A stretch of 64,000 nt of DNA from Rhizobium sp. RU20A (GCF_900155885.1 NZ_FTMB01000002.1:124001-188000); one strand, 5' to 3'; positions 1 through 10,158 are shown, counted from the stretch's first letter. A program made the numbers and translations. The notes: generated by a model not told the origin, from the letters alone.

Positions 1-227
1 AGCTTCTCCTTGTCGGCATTGAAGGAGAGCCTGTTGATGAAGTAGCCCTTGATGGCGCCATCGGCGATCATCGGAATGGTGACGAGTTCGCCCGGCACAT
101 GCTCGGCGGCAACCTGCGGCTTGCCGTCATCCGGCGTCGTCGGCGCGGAGGCGTACTGCACCGAGAAATAGACCGTGCCCAGCGTGACCGCGCAGACCCA
201 GACGCCGACGAGTATGATCTTGATCAT
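1..227 (-). CDS. Conserved hypothetical membrane-anchored protein, 3' end cut by the window
   Basis: The minus-strand frame opens with ATG at 225-227 and stays open to base 1, giving about 75 residues with no stop. The N-terminus is Met-Ile-Lys followed by a hydrophobic stretch (about residues 4-24), which is a signal anchor or signal peptide; the rest visible is soluble and probably periplasmic. The start overlaps the stop of the preceding gene by four bases (ATGA), so it is likely co-translated with the motility genes upstream. I recognise no domain. Location at the tail of the flagellar operon suggests a motility-related or envelope role, which is inference only. Confidence 0.6.
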   Translation of the reverse strand, partial: MIKIILVGVWVCAVTLGTVYFSVQYASAPTTPDDGKPQVAAEHVPGELVTIPMIADGAIKGYFINRLSFNADKEK

Positions 228-595
228 CCGGCCTCGCTGTAGCGGAACTGCTCGGGCGTGTAGATGCCGTCGGCATCGGCGTCGTGCATGGCGGTCTTGA
301 GGATATCGACGACCGAGCGGACGGCTTCCATATGCGCCTCGATGCGGATCGCATTGTCTTCCAGCTTGCGCTGGATGGAACGGGTGCGCTCCTCGAAGCT
401 CTTGGGCAGGTCGGCCGGATTGGCCTTGCGCTGCAACATGGAAAGTTCGTAGAGGCAGCGGCTCTTGTGGGCGTTCGAAGTCTTGATGTCGAAGGTCGGA
501 TCGACGCCGATGCGGCTGGTTTCGTTGTCCAGGATCATCTCCAGGCGCCCCAGAACATTGCGGATCCTGAGGTCACTCGAAACGTCTACGTCCAT
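224..595 (-). CDS. Conserved hypothetical protein at the end of the flagellar operon
   Basis: A 123-residue soluble, charged, mostly helical protein with no signal peptide or membrane segment. I chose the ATG at 593-595 because GGGAG sits nine bases upstream; the in-frame ATG six codons earlier has no ribosome binding site. It lies downstream of the FlgJ-like rod-binding gene and overlaps the next gene by four bases, so it looks like part of the same transcript. No family is recognisable to me from sequence alone; the repeated occurrence of small unknown genes at this place in rhizobial motility loci makes a flagellar accessory role plausible but unproven. Confidence 0.6.
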   Translation of the reverse strand: MDVDVSSDLRIRNVLGRLEMILDNETSRIGVDPTFDIKTSNAHKSRCLYELSMLQRKANPADLPKSFEERTRSIQRKLEDNAIRIEAHMEAVRSVVDILKTAMHDADADGIYTPEQFRYSEAG

Positions 596-716
596 CTTAT
601 GGCTCCCAATCATGCTGTGATTGCCGCGCCATTGCGCGATCGGACGCGCTCGGTCTGGCGGTTCAATTCGAAGATGCTACCCTGGCGAAGCCGCCATGGA
701 GACGGCCCCTGAGCGA

Positions 717-1283
717 TCAGGCAGCGGTGTCGGTGTTGCCGGGCAGAACGCCTGCCACGGCCTTGCGCTGGTGTTCCTGGACAATGCTGGCGGCAAGGTT
801 GACGCTGCTGACATCGTTGGAGGCATTGACGAGGCCGTGATTGTTCTCCGGCGAGGAAAGCCCTTCCTTGCGCATCAGGCTGGCGGCAATGCCGATCCCG
901 CCGGACTTTGCGACGACGTCGCCGATCTGCTCGGCCATCATCGACTTCCACGTGTCGCCGGCAAGGCCCTGGCCATAGACGTTCTCATCGTCGGACGGCA
1001 TCATGGATTTGATGAAATTCTGCAGCACCATGGCTTCGAACTTGCGATAGGTGGGCGAGACCTTGTCGCTCTGGCTCTCGGCCTCAACGGAACGCTGGGC
1101 GTTGACGCTGTCGCGGTTGAGGATGGTGACGGCAGATGCAAAGCCGCTGCCGCTGTCGGCAAGGCTGTTCGCCTCGAAGGCGGCGCGGTTTGCCTTGAGC
1201 TTTGCCTGGGCTTCCTCGATGCCGGCGGGGTCCGCGGCGCGCATCACGTCCATGACAATATCGCTGGGGGGATTGATCGCCAT
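717..1283 (-). CDS. flgJ: FlgJ-like rod-binding protein (no muramidase domain)
   Basis: A 188-residue protein matching the N-terminal rod-binding half of FlgJ: the segment around residues 75-110 reads KFEAMVLQNFIKSMMPS, the typical rod-binding core, followed by a GLAGDTWKSMMAEQIGD stretch. FlgJ of enteric bacteria adds a C-terminal peptidoglycan hydrolase; that half is absent, as is usual in alpha-proteobacteria, where a separate lytic transglycosylase is thought to supply it (one is encoded at 11217-11780). It acts in the periplasm as a rod scaffold. The start at 1281-1283 has GGAG just upstream. The upstream in-frame extension lacks flagellar character and was rejected. Confidence 0.8.
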   Translation of the reverse strand: MAINPPSDIVMDVMRAADPAGIEEAQAKLKANRAAFEANSLADSGSGFASAVTILNRDSVNAQRSVEAESQSDKVSPTYRKFEAMVLQNFIKSMMPSDDENVYGQGLAGDTWKSMMAEQIGDVVAKSGGIGIAASLMRKEGLSSPENNHGLVNASNDVSSVNLAASIVQEHQRKAVAGVLPGNTDTAA

Positions 1284-1453
1284 CCTGCTCCGTCTCCTTG
1301 GCGCGCCGCCGGGCAGCCGCACGCGTCCTCGCTCGTCCCTCACCGGGAAAAGCGCCCGCGGGCTGTCCATGCGCCCGCCGTCAACTGCTCATCGTCGACG
1401 GCATCCTGTCTGGAAAATCGGTCGCGGCATCATGCCGACCGCCTTGGAGAAGA

Positions 1454-1870
1454 CTATTGCTCGCCAAGCTTACCGGAAGCTGGCGGGGCGATCAGCACGA
1501 ACTGATCGACGAGATCGTAGATCGCAGTGTCGGTCTCTTCGCGGTCTTCGGCCATGCGGGCGTCGCGCATGTTTTCCTCCAGCCGGTCACCCTTGGCCCG
1601 CTCGCGCATGACGCGCGTCTCGTGGGCCTGCTGGATATTGGCCAGCATCTGGTCCTTCTGGGCGAGACGGTCGAGCTGCACGGCATATTGGCCGGAAAAC
1701 AGGCGGTGCATGGGATGGGCAGAGCCCATGGCGTCCGCCACGATGTCGATGGTCTCGGAGACCTCCCGGCGGCTGCGGGCCGTGTCGGCAAGATCGAGCT
1801 CGGCCATCTGCTCCAGCTGGCGCTGCACGGCCACGAGGCGCTTGAGCTTGTCGGATCGTTTTGTCGGCAT
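1454..1870 (-). CDS. Coiled-coil flagellar protein, FliJ/FlgN-like candidate
   Basis: A 138-residue, highly charged, helical protein with heptad-like spacing throughout (for example residues 7-30 and 75-110) and no membrane segment. Size, position directly after fliR and coiled-coil character suit an export chaperone or FliJ-type stalk protein of the type III export apparatus; no annotated fliJ is otherwise visible in this cluster. That assignment is inference from context, not from a conserved motif. The ATG at 1868-1870 has AGGA at a normal distance; a much longer open frame through the fliR region is a shadow. Confidence 0.6.
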   Translation of the reverse strand: MPTKRSDKLKRLVAVQRQLEQMAELDLADTARSRREVSETIDIVADAMGSAHPMHRLFSGQYAVQLDRLAQKDQMLANIQQAHETRVMRERAKGDRLEENMRDARMAEDREETDTAIYDLVDQFVLIAPPASGKLGEQ

Positions 1871-1914
1871 GACGGTTCCTGTCTTTCGGCGCACCGGTTC
1901 GGGCGACGGCTTGC

Positions 1915-2676
1915 TCAGATGGCCTGCATGACCTGCGCAAAACTGTCGGCGAAAATGCGCAGCATGGCGGCAATTCCGAGATAGGTCAGGAACAGCCCGC
2001 CAAGAATGAGATAAGGCGTGGAAATGAAGGCGATCGGAATGGCCGGCGCGAGCTTGTTGACCATGCCGACCGCGGTGTTGAAGAGGATGCCGTAGAGAAT
2101 GAAGGGGCTCGACAGCTTCAACATGATCAGGAAGGTGGTCGACAGCGAATTCGTCAGCGACACCAGAAGGTTCTGCGGATCGAAACCGGTCGACATCGGC
2201 AGTGCCGTATAGGACTGTACGACCGCCTCGAACATGATGTGATGGAAATCCAGCATGTAGAGCATGATCAGCCCGGCATAGGTGATCAGGTTGGTCAGCT
2301 GGTTTTCGGTCGAATCTTCGAGGACATCCTGCATGGGCGGGGCAGTGAAGCCGATCATCAGCGACAGGACGGTGCCGACGAACTGAAGCCCGAGGAAGTA
2401 AAAGCGGGCGACAAGGCCGATCGCCGCGCCGATGATGGTCTCCGAGCCGATCAGGTAGATATAGGCGCTGTTGCCGACGGAGACCTTCGGATAGATCTCG
2501 CTCCACATGAGCGGCAGGATGGCCATGGATACGGCAACGGCCGTCAGAAGCCGAACCTGGACCGGAACACGGGCCGTCGAAAAGCCCGGGATCACCATCA
2601 GGCAGGCACCGATCCGGCAGAACGCGGCGAAGAGCGCCAGGATCATGCCCTGCGGATCGGTGATACCAGCGATCAT
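1915..2676 (-). CDS. fliR: Flagellar export gate protein FliR
   Basis: A 253-residue integral membrane protein with about six hydrophobic segments; residues 1-40 carry the characteristic start of the FliR family ([20 protein letters not shown]) with the conserved aromatic/proline pattern. FliR forms the FliPQR export gate of the flagellar type III secretion system in the inner membrane. Its start overlaps the stop of flhA by four bases, which implies coupled translation of two gate components. Length is normal for the family. Confidence 0.95.
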   Translation of the reverse strand: MIAGITDPQGMILALFAAFCRIGACLMVIPGFSTARVPVQVRLLTAVAVSMAILPLMWSEIYPKVSVGNSAYIYLIGSETIIGAAIGLVARFYFLGLQFVGTVLSLMIGFTAPPMQDVLEDSTENQLTNLITYAGLIMLYMLDFHHIMFEAVVQSYTALPMSTGFDPQNLLVSLTNSLSTTFLIMLKLSSPFILYGILFNTAVGMVNKLAPAIPIAFISTPYLILGGLFLTYLGIAAMLRIFADSFAQVMQAI

Positions 2677-4760
2677 GCGATGGAGCCGATGATCTTGATC
2701 TCGAGCCCCTTGGCGAGCTCGACATGGCTGAGAACCGGCAGGGTGGCGAAAAGGCGTTCGACGATCATGCGCACATAAGAGCGGGATTCGGGCGAGGATA
2801 CCAGCACGAATGGCATGCCGCGATCGAGATGTTCACGGATGACTTTGCTGGCCTGCTCGGAAAACTCTTCCAGATGCCGCGGATCGATGTCGAATTCCGC
2901 GATCTCGCCCTTGGCATCGCGCTTGAGCGCCTGATGGAACACCATGTCCCACTTGTTGCCGAGGCGCAGCACGCGCAGCACGCCGTTGTCGGCGAGGTCG
3001 CCGCACAGCTGCTGCGACATGCGCACGCGCACATGCTCGACGATCTGTTCGGTCTTGCGCACATGCGGGGCGAGTTCGGCGACCGCTTCGAGAATGAGGT
3101 GCAGGTTGCGGATGGAGACGCGCTCGGCCAGCAGCAGCTTCAGCACGGCCTGAAGGCCCGAATAGGACATGTGCGAGGAGCAGATCTCGTCCGCGAGCTT
3201 GCGATATTCCGGATCCAGCCGGTCGATGAGGATCTTGACGTCCTTGTAGGAGAGAAGATGCGGCAGGTTGTTGCGGATGACTTCGGACAGATGGGTCAGC
3301 ACCACCGAGACGTTGTCGATCGGATGGAACCCTTCGCGCTTCAGGTCCTCCGTGAACGTCTCGAGAATGGAGACCGCCGGCATGCCGAACGCGGGTTCGC
3401 GGATATCGTCCCCCGGCACGCTCGGCTTGCGGCCGCCACCGGTGACGACGAGGACTTCACCGACGCGCACCGTGTTCGAGGCGATCGTCGTGCCGTGGAT
3501 GCGGATATGGTAGGCCTTGTCCGGGACCGAGATATCGTCCGAGACCTTGATCTCGGGAACGACGAGCCCGTACTGGCTGGCGAACTTGCGGCGCATCTTG
3601 CCGACGCGGAAGGCCAGTTCCTGGTGCGCGCCGAGCAGGCGGGTCGAGACCTGCTTGCCCAGCATCAGCTCGATTTCCGGCGTCTTGAGCACCGACTTGA
3701 CCGAGTCCTTCTCCGTTTCCTGCACCTGCTGGGCCTTGACCGCTTCTTCGGCCCGCTTTTCCTCGGCCTGTGCCGCCAGCTTGCGCGGGATGGCCCAGGC
3801 GAAGAAACCAAGGGCGCCGCCGAGAATGGCGAAGGGAATGAAGGGCAGGCCGGGCATGACGGCGAGCAGGGAGATGAGGCCGGCGGAGACCATCAGGGCC
3901 TTGGGGTAGCCGCCGAGCTGGTTCATGACCGCTTCGTCGGTGGAGCCCGTGCTGCCGCCGCGCGAGACCAGGAGGCCGGCGGCGAGCGAGATGATCAGGG
4001 CCGGGATCTGCGAGACGAGACCGTCACCGACCGAGAGCTTGACGAAAACGTCGGCCGCCTGTCCGATGTCCATGCCGTGGCGGAAGAAGCCGATGATGAT
4101 GCCGCCGAAGACGTTGATGGCGGTGATAAGGAGGCCGGCAATGGCATCGCCGCGTACGAATTTCGAGGCACCGTCCATGGAGCCGTAGAAGGAGCTTTCC
4201 TCTTCCAGTTCCCGGCGCCGGCGCTGCGCTTCCTTTTCGTCGATCATGCCGGCCGAAAGGTCGGCGTCGATCGACATCTGCTTGCCGGGGATGGCATCGA
4301 GGGTGAAGCGGGCGCCGACTTCCGCGATGCGGGTGGCGCCCTTGGTGATGACGATGAAGTTCACCGTGATGAGGATCAGGAAGACGATGAGACCGATGAC
4401 GAAGTCGCCGGACATGACGAGGCTTGCAAAGCCCGCAATCACGCCGCCGGCGGCATCGTGGCCCTGATGCCCGTGGGAAAGAATGACGCGCGTCGTGGCG
4501 ATGTTGAGCGCCAGCCGCACCATGGTCGAGATCAGCAGGATCGTCGGGAAGGACGAGAATTCCAGCGGCTTCTGGATCCACAGCGCCACCATGAGGATCA
4601 GGATCGAGAATGTGATCGAGAATGCCAGGCCGACGTCGATGAGGAACGGCGGTATCGGCAGGAACAGGATCGACAGGATCATCACGATACCGAGCGCAAA
4701 GCCGATATCGCGTCCCTTCGGCGCGACCTTGGGGATGATCAGTGCTGCTTGTTGAGCCAT
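2673..4760 (-). CDS. flhA: Flagellar export protein FlhA
   Basis: A 695-residue export gate protein. Residues 20-330 hold about eight membrane segments; the FHIPEP signature lies at residues 141-168 ([20 protein letters not shown] onward), and residues 350-695 form the cytoplasmic domain that docks chaperone-substrate complexes. Length is normal. It is followed by fliR with a four-base overlap and preceded by a 119-base gap from fliQ, which shows no gene. It works with FliP, FliQ, FliR and FlhB, all encoded in this window. Confidence 0.97.
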   Translation of the reverse strand: MAQQAALIIPKVAPKGRDIGFALGIVMILSILFLPIPPFLIDVGLAFSITFSILILMVALWIQKPLEFSSFPTILLISTMVRLALNIATTRVILSHGHQGHDAAGGVIAGFASLVMSGDFVIGLIVFLILITVNFIVITKGATRIAEVGARFTLDAIPGKQMSIDADLSAGMIDEKEAQRRRRELEEESSFYGSMDGASKFVRGDAIAGLLITAINVFGGIIIGFFRHGMDIGQAADVFVKLSVGDGLVSQIPALIISLAAGLLVSRGGSTGSTDEAVMNQLGGYPKALMVSAGLISLLAVMPGLPFIPFAILGGALGFFAWAIPRKLAAQAEEKRAEEAVKAQQVQETEKDSVKSVLKTPEIELMLGKQVSTRLLGAHQELAFRVGKMRRKFASQYGLVVPEIKVSDDISVPDKAYHIRIHGTTIASNTVRVGEVLVVTGGGRKPSVPGDDIREPAFGMPAVSILETFTEDLKREGFHPIDNVSVVLTHLSEVIRNNLPHLLSYKDVKILIDRLDPEYRKLADEICSSHMSYSGLQAVLKLLLAERVSIRNLHLILEAVAELAPHVRKTEQIVEHVRVRMSQQLCGDLADNGVLRVLRLGNKWDMVFHQALKRDAKGEIAEFDIDPRHLEEFSEQASKVIREHLDRGMPFVLVSSPESRSYVRMIVERLFATLPVLSHVELAKGLEIKIIGSIA

Positions 4761-4879
4761 GGCGCTGTCCGTCTCTTCATGAGATCCGGCGGCCGATCAT
4801 GGGCCGCCCAGTTCATGCCGAAACTATCGGGCGAAGCTTGCGCGAGGGTGGCTGAAAAGGAGTTGGTGCGCAGCGGGGC

Positions 4880-5146
4880 CTAAAAGCCCGTCTGGATGCG
4901 CGAAAAGACGACGTTCGTGAAGATGGAGATCTGCGCGCCGATGAAGGGCGCGGAGATGGCAACCGCCGCCATGACGGCGACGATCTTGGGCACGAAGGTC
5001 AGGGTCATTTCCTGAATCTGGGTCAGGGCCTGAATGAGCGCGACGACGAGCCCGACGACCATGGCCGCGCCCACGGCGGGCCCGGATGCAACCATCACTG
5101 TCCAGATGGCATTCTGGACGATGTCGAGCGCGTCGGCTTCATTCAT
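4880..5146 (-). CDS. fliQ: Flagellar export gate protein FliQ
   Basis: An 88-residue protein with two hydrophobic hairpin helices (about residues 15-40 and 52-78), beginning [15 protein letters not shown] as in the FliQ family. It packs around FliP/FliR in the export gate. It overlaps flgD by four bases (ATGA), so translation is probably coupled to the hook-cap gene. Confidence 0.95.
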   Translation of the reverse strand: MNEADALDIVQNAIWTVMVASGPAVGAAMVVGLVVALIQALTQIQEMTLTFVPKIVAVMAAVAISAPFIGAQISIFTNVVFSRIQTGF

Positions 5147-5580
5147 TCCTGGCTGGTCCCGGTCGTGGCAGCGGCGATCTTCACCCCCTGCCCGATCGCG
5201 ATCTTCGATCCGTCTGCGAGCACCGCGGTGATTCCCGTAGACGTTACCTCAACCTGCTCCACAACACCACTCGTCTGCCCGTCGGCGCTCGTCACCTTAC
5301 GGCCGATGACCGAGTCGGCCTGACCGAGCGCGTTGCTCTGGAGAATGGCCTCGAGGTTGGTGTTGGTCTTGATCGACTGTTCGACCTGCGAGAAGGTCGC
5401 CAGCTGGGCGATCTGTTCGGAAGCCTTCATCGGATCGGTCGGATCCTGGTTCTTCATCTGGGCGATCAGCAGCTTCAGGAAGCTGTCGTAATTGACGCTC
5501 GCCGCCTTGGACGCCTTTTCAGACGCCGTGGCGCTGTTGACTTTCTGGGGGATCGTCGTGTCGATCGGGGTTACCGCCAT
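5143..5580 (-). CDS. flgD: Hook cap/assembly protein FlgD (short form)
   Basis: A 145-residue protein whose residues 28-75 hold the FlgD N-terminal core ([20 protein letters not shown]), followed by a TFSQVEQS segment. Hook capping protein guides polymerisation of FlgE and is removed when the hook is done. Enteric FlgD is about 230 residues; here the C-terminal tudor/fibronectin-like part is much reduced, ending with a short beta-rich tail, as seen in rhizobial versions. It overlaps flbT by ten bases and fliQ by four. Confidence 0.92.
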   Translation of the reverse strand: MAVTPIDTTIPQKVNSATASEKASKAASVNYDSFLKLLIAQMKNQDPTDPMKASEQIAQLATFSQVEQSIKTNTNLEAILQSNALGQADSVIGRKVTSADGQTSGVVEQVEVTSTGITAVLADGSKIAIGQGVKIAAATTGTSQE

Positions 5581-6020
5581 GGGGCAATTTCCTTGCGGAT
5601 CTGTTCGATCGTGGCCGCCGGCATTTCCTCGCTGTTGAGGATGCGGTCCTCGATCGGGTAAAGGCCGCGGATGGCCTTCAGCGCGTCGAAGGCGCGGCCC
5701 TGCGAGACGAGAGCGTCGATGCGCTTCAGCTCGGCCAGAACCTCATCGTTGCGGAAGCAGTTCAGCAGCATCACGACCGACTTGCGGAACATGAGGGTGG
5801 ACTGCTCGGCCCCTTCCGGATTGATGAGGATCATCTGGGCGATGAAATAGAGCTGCTTCAGCGGCGTGGTGGCGTCTTCCGGCTGAAGAACGTGGTTTTC
5901 CAAAAGGAAGGTCACGTCGTTCAGAAACTCGATGGCCACCTTGCGATCGACGCGCAGCACCGCACCGTTGACGAAGATACGTTCGCCGGACTTCAGTGAG
6001 ATACGCAGTGTGCTCTTCAT
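5571..6020 (-). CDS. flbT: Flagellin synthesis repressor FlbT
   Basis: A 149-residue soluble protein. The start [20 protein letters not shown] and the phrase around residues 55-80 ([18 protein letters not shown]) are characteristic of FlbT, which in Caulobacter binds the 5' leader of flagellin mRNA and destabilises it; in Brucella-type rhizobiales it can act positively. Overlap by four bases with flaF, its functional antagonist or partner, supports the identity. The targets here would be the three flagellin transcripts at 17-21 kb. Confidence 0.93.
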   Translation of the reverse strand: MKSTLRISLKSGERIFVNGAVLRVDRKVAIEFLNDVTFLLENHVLQPEDATTPLKQLYFIAQMILINPEGAEQSTLMFRKSVVMLLNCFRNDEVLAELKRIDALVSQGRAFDALKAIRGLYPIEDRILNSEEMPAATIEQIRKEIAPWR

Positions 6021-6364
6021 TTGAGGCCATCCTTGATGATGGTGGTGATATCGATAATGCCCTGGAAATTCATCGATTCCCTTTTCCGGATCTTCTCGGT
6101 TTCATTGAGAATCCAGATGGCAATGGAAATGAGGTTGGCGCGCAGTTCGTCGTTCAACTGGTTTTCCGGAGACCGGAGATCCTCGATGAACCGGATCCAG
6201 ACACGACGCGTGAAGTAGATCGCTTCGATCGCCTCCCGCGAATAGCCGCGCTGCTGCTTGGCCGCTTCGAGAAGCGCGAGCGAGCGATCGAGAACCTGCC
6301 TTTCGCGGTCCTTGGAATCCGCGACGCCGTCCTCCATGATCTCGGCGTAGGAAAACTGGTACAT
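6017..6364 (-). CDS. flaF: Flagellin biosynthesis regulator FlaF
   Basis: A 115-residue soluble helical protein starting [13 protein letters not shown], with the family segment [19 protein letters not shown] at about residues 71-89. FlaF is required for flagellin translation and/or secretion and works opposite to FlbT, encoded immediately downstream with a four-base overlap. It is separated from flgL by 34 bases. Confidence 0.93.
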   Translation of the reverse strand: MYQFSYAEIMEDGVADSKDRERQVLDRSLALLEAAKQQRGYSREAIEAIYFTRRVWIRFIEDLRSPENQLNDELRANLISIAIWILNETEKIRKRESMNFQGIIDITTIIKDGLK

Positions 6365-6398
6365 TCAGACATCCTTCATGTTGTCTTCGGTCCCTCGG

Positions 6399-7451
6399 TC
6401 ATTTGAGGAAGTTTATCAGACTCATCTGTTGTATGCGCGAGGTGAGCGTGTACGAGGTCTGGATCTGCGTCAGCAGCGTGTTCATGCGCGTGGATGCTTC
6501 GTAGGGATCGACATCCACGAGATCGTTGAGGTGCGTTTCCACAAGGTTGGTCTGCAGTTGCAGAGACGTGTTGGCGTTCTCCACCCTGTTTTGCGACACG
6601 CCGAGCACGCTCGCCTCGCGGATAAGGCCCGCGATACTCTGCTGGGCGTAGTTCTGCACCGTCACGTTCAGGCTGGCGCGGACTTGCGGCGTAATGCCGG
6701 AATCCAGCAGTTCCATCCCGATGACGGAGGCGAGGGCGAACATGCGCACGCCTGTCGAATTGGCATTGGACGAGCTTTGCACGACCTCGTTGGCGGTGAT
6801 GCGGCTCTGGATGTTCTGGTCGGAGGCCGACGACCAGTCCGTGGTCCACTGGTTGCCGGTATAGAGCGGCTCCAGCGTGTTCTTCACGAAGTCGTCCATG
6901 TCGGCGACGGTGAACTGATCCATCGACGTATAACCGCGGCCGGCCATGAACGTGGCCTTGGCATTGTCGAACGTCGCCTTGGCGGGCGAGCCGGGCTCGT
7001 AATCCTTCAGCGGCTGGGCATCGGTGTTGATACCGGCCATCAGATACTCGCCGTTGAAGGCGCGCGTGTTGGCGGCGCCGAGGAACGTCTGGAAGGACGA
7101 AACGAGATCGGTCTTGGCGATGGAGAGATTGGTCTTGTCGTCCGAGCCAAGCACGGAGAGCAGCACCGTGTTGATCTTCTCGCCGGCCTTGCGCATGCTG
7201 TCGAGCGCCACCTGGGAAGCGGACAGACGCTGGCTGACAACCGTGTTGGTTTCCTTCAGGCTGTTGAGGCGCTCGATCTCGGCCGTCAGGTTGACCACCT
7301 GCGAGGTGCCGGATCCGAGCGACACGCCCGCGTCGTCGCGCTTGCCGGTCGTGACCTCTCCCTGGAGCTTGCGCAGCTCTTCCTGGGCCCGGTTGATCGT
7401 GGTGCGCATCGCATTCTGGCCGGCGAGCGTCGAAACGAAGGATGTTTTCAT
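6399..7451 (-). CDS. flgL: Hook-filament junction protein FlgL
   Basis: A 350-residue flagellin-like protein. The N-terminal D0/D1 helices (residues 1-60) carry MKTSFVSTLAGQNAMRTTIN and the C-terminal 90 residues form the matching helical bundle (ENANTSLQLQTNLVETHLND). FlgL joins FlgK to the filament. It follows flgK after six bases, the normal order. It differs from the flagellins in the N-terminus and in lacking the repeated MTSI start. Confidence 0.95.
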   Translation of the reverse strand: MKTSFVSTLAGQNAMRTTINRAQEELRKLQGEVTTGKRDDAGVSLGSGTSQVVNLTAEIERLNSLKETNTVVSQRLSASQVALDSMRKAGEKINTVLLSVLGSDDKTNLSIAKTDLVSSFQTFLGAANTRAFNGEYLMAGINTDAQPLKDYEPGSPAKATFDNAKATFMAGRGYTSMDQFTVADMDDFVKNTLEPLYTGNQWTTDWSSASDQNIQSRITANEVVQSSSNANSTGVRMFALASVIGMELLDSGITPQVRASLNVTVQNYAQQSIAGLIREASVLGVSQNRVENANTSLQLQTNLVETHLNDLVDVDPYEASTRMNTLLTQIQTSYTLTSRIQQMSLINFLK

Positions 7452-7457
7452 GGCGCG

Positions 7458-8924
7458 TTACCTCACCGAGTCGAGCAGGGTGCGCAGCATTTCGCTGACC
7501 GTGCTCAGAAGCTTGGCCGAGGCCTTGTAGGACTGTTCGAGATCCAGCATCAGCGACAGTTCCTCATCGAGGCTGACGCCGGTGGCATTGGCAAGGGCCT
7601 GGTCGGTCTGCGAGCGCATCGCCGACTTGGTCTCGCTGGCATTCTTCGCGGCGCTGCGCACCTCTTCCAGCCAGCCGATCGACGCGGCGCCATAGGAAAT
7701 GATCGTCGCCTTACCGACGATGCCAGCGCTCACATCGAAGGAGCGGTCGGTGCTCATGTCGACGAGATAGTCGTCGAGAACCTTGGAGTAGCCGACGGAA
7801 ATCGGGGACGTTCCGGTCGGATCATTGGGGCTGTAGTCGCCGCCATTGATGCCGCCGTCGCGCAGAAGCGTCGGCTTGGCGATGACGGCATCGGCCACCT
7901 TGATCGTTCCGGCAATGCCCGGGACAAGCGTCGTTGCCGATGGCAGCGTCGGTCCGCCGTCCCAGGTAAAGAGACCGGCAAGGTCGGGCTGGGCGGTGGC
8001 CGTCTGATCGGTTTCGCGGAAGATATTGATGAGCCCGCGGGCGATTTCGTCGAGCTGCGCCTGCATGGTGGGCGCTACATCGTCGCGCAGTTGCAGCAGG
8101 ATCGCCAGCGTGCCCTGCCCCGTCGTGTTGCCGCCCGTGCCGGCCTTCATCGCGATACCGTCGACGAAGACCTCGTTGCCGGTCGTGCTCGCGTCAAAGG
8201 TGCCCTTCGGCACGAAGGTGACCGCGCGCGCGCTGTTTTCGAACAGGACGGTTCCGTCGGTGTTGTACAGAACCATGTCGTTGTTGTTGCGGGTCACCGC
8301 CTGGATGCCGGTGATCGACGCGATCTGCTTGAGCAACGCATCGCGCCGGTCGAGGGCGTCGCTGGCGTCCTTGCCGGTCGCCGTAAAGGTGATGATCTGG
8401 TCGTTGGCCTCGCCGAACTTCTTCAGCATCTGGTTGAGCTGAAGGACCTGCTCGGAAATTTCCTTGTCGACCTGGGCCCGCATTTCCTGCACGGACAGCG
8501 TCGTCGTGTTCAGCGAGTTGGCCAGATCACGCGCATTGCTGGCCGCCGTCGAGGCCATGGTGTTGTTGTTGGGCGATGCGGCGTAGGCCTGAAGGCTGTC
8601 GCGCAGCACCGACATATAGTGCGACGGCGAATTCTTGTAGCCGTCGCCACCAAGCATCGACTGCAACTGCTGCAAGCCGGAAAGCAGGCGCTCCTGGCCC
8701 GCCTCCTCGGAAATGCTCGTCACGTTCTGCTTGAACAGGTTACTGTTCTGGGCGCGCTGAATTGTTACAAAGCGCTGCCCGTCGGCATCGATCCCCATCA
8801 TCGCCAGACGGCGCGCATAATCCGCATTGCCGGAATTCTGGATATTCTTGGCAACAATGGCCGACTGGGTCGCAGTATTGCCGAAGATGGTCTGCGCCGT
8901 CTGGATTGTCGATGCGAGGGTCAT
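7458..8924 (-). CDS. flgK: Hook-associated protein 1 FlgK
   Basis: A 488-residue axial protein. Its N-terminal helices contain the axial-protein motif (IVAKNIQNSGNADYARR, about residues 23-40) and its C-terminus the conserved ELSLMLDLEQSYKASAKLLS coiled coil. FlgK is the first junction protein placed on the finished hook. Length is at the lower end for the family (about 480-550). It lies 28 bases after flgE and directly before flgL. Confidence 0.95.
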   Translation of the reverse strand: MTLASTIQTAQTIFGNTATQSAIVAKNIQNSGNADYARRLAMMGIDADGQRFVTIQRAQNSNLFKQNVTSISEEAGQERLLSGLQQLQSMLGGDGYKNSPSHYMSVLRDSLQAYAASPNNNTMASTAASNARDLANSLNTTTLSVQEMRAQVDKEISEQVLQLNQMLKKFGEANDQIITFTATGKDASDALDRRDALLKQIASITGIQAVTRNNNDMVLYNTDGTVLFENSARAVTFVPKGTFDASTTGNEVFVDGIAMKAGTGGNTTGQGTLAILLQLRDDVAPTMQAQLDEIARGLINIFRETDQTATAQPDLAGLFTWDGGPTLPSATTLVPGIAGTIKVADAVIAKPTLLRDGGINGGDYSPNDPTGTSPISVGYSKVLDDYLVDMSTDRSFDVSAGIVGKATIISYGAASIGWLEEVRSAAKNASETKSAMRSQTDQALANATGVSLDEELSLMLDLEQSYKASAKLLSTVSEMLRTLLDSVR

Positions 8925-8952
8925 GACGTTGATCGTCCCTGGCCTAAGCCAA

Positions 8953-10158
8953 TTAGCGCTTCAGGTTGACGAGGACGTCCAGCAGGTCGGAGCCGGTCTG
9001 GAAGACCTTGGAGTTGGCGGTGTAGCTGCGCTGTGCCTCGATCATGGTCGTCAACTCGGTCGCGATGTCGACGTTGGAGGTTTCGACCGCACCGGCAATG
9101 ATGCTGCCGAACAGGCCTTCGCCGGCAAAACCGGTCACGACGACACCGGAATTGGGACCCTGCGAATAGACGTTGCCGCTCTGCGGGATGAGCTTGTCCG
9201 GGCTCTGCACGTTCGCCATGGCAACGCGGAAGACCGGACGCGGATCGCCCTTGTCATAGGTGAAGTAGAGAATGCCGTTCCGGTCGATGTTGACGCCCTT
9301 GACCTTGGCGGCAGCGTTACCGTTGATCGAGCCGCCATCCGGGTTGAAGGGGTAACCGAGCTGCGTCGTCTTGATCAGGTCGATTTCGATGGCTTCCAGG
9401 GTTGCACCGGTCGCCGGCACGGCCAGCGCCGTCGTCGTGAAGGTCGTCGGCACCGTGGAGACCGAGCCGTCGGCGGCAAAGGTCAGGGCCTTCGTGCCGA
9501 TGCTGGTGCCGGAATCGCGGTCCACGACATCCACCGACCACGCATTGGCACCGGTCTTGGTGTAGTTGAAGTCGAGCAGGTGCGAGGTGCCCTGGCTGTC
9601 AAAGGCGCTGAGCGAAGTCTTGTAGCTGTCACCGACGGCCGCGCTGGCCGGCAGGTTGGCGCCCATGCCGCCCTTCGTCGAGGCCTGCGCCGCAAGGCCG
9701 CTTGTCGACAGGTTGATGGGCATCAGACCGTCAAAGCCGTTGACGACCATGGTCGGCGGCTGGCCTTCGACATATTTATAACCCATCAGCGTGTAGCCGG
9801 CGGTGTTGACGAGGTTGCCGTTCTCGTCCTGCGTGAAAGCGCCGGCGCGGGTCAGGAATTCCTTGCCGTTCTGGTCGGTTGCGATGAAGAAACCGTTGCC
9901 GTCGATCGCCATGTCGGTCGACGACGTCGTGTAGTTGGTCGCACCCGACTCGGAAATGGAGTAGCGCGTCGAGGTCTGTACGCCGCCGGAATTGTAGGCG
10001 CCGGTCGTGGCCGGCAGCAGCATGGTGGCGAATTCCGTCGACACGCGCTTGTAGCCGACCGTGTTGGCGTTTGCGATGTTTTCGCCGACGGCGGAAAGGC
10101 GGTTTGCCTGTGCGTTCATCCCGGAGCTACCGGTGTGCATCATCCCGTAAAGGCTCAT
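8953..10158 (-). CDS. flgE: Flagellar hook protein FlgE
   Basis: A 401-residue hook subunit. Residues 1-35 hold the axial-protein motif (SAVGENIANANTVGYKRV), the centre is a beta-rich variable region, and the C-terminus ends with the helical signature (EAQRSYTANSKVFQTGSDLL). Its length sits with alpha-proteobacterial FlgE. It is the first gene after the strong hairpin downstream of rem, so it may also have its own promoter in the 107-base gap. Confidence 0.95.
   Translation of the reverse strand: MSLYGMMHTGSSGMNAQANRLSAVGENIANANTVGYKRVSTEFATMLLPATTGAYNSGGVQTSTRYSISESGATNYTTSSTDMAIDGNGFFIATDQNGKEFLTRAGAFTQDENGNLVNTAGYTLMGYKYVEGQPPTMVVNGFDGLMPINLSTSGLAAQASTKGGMGANLPASAAVGDSYKTSLSAFDSQGTSHLLDFNYTKTGANAWSVDVVDRDSGTSIGTKALTFAADGSVSTVPTTFTTTALAVPATGATLEAIEIDLIKTTQLGYPFNPDGGSINGNAAAKVKGVNIDRNGILYFTYDKGDPRPVFRVAMANVQSPDKLIPQSGNVYSQGPNSGVVVTGFAGEGLFGSIIAGAVETSNVDIATELTTMIEAQRSYTANSKVFQTGSDLLDVLVNLKR

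Noticed and set aside
2724-4883. 719-codon frame on the plus strand opposite flhA
   Set aside because: Antisense shadow; the Asp/Glu/His/Arg-rich sequence has no domain.
6378-8969. 863-codon open frame on the plus strand opposite flgK and flgL
   Set aside because: It mirrors the codon bias of the genes on the other strand, has a repetitive Gly/Arg/His/Asp composition and no ribosome site; flgK and flgL are certain.
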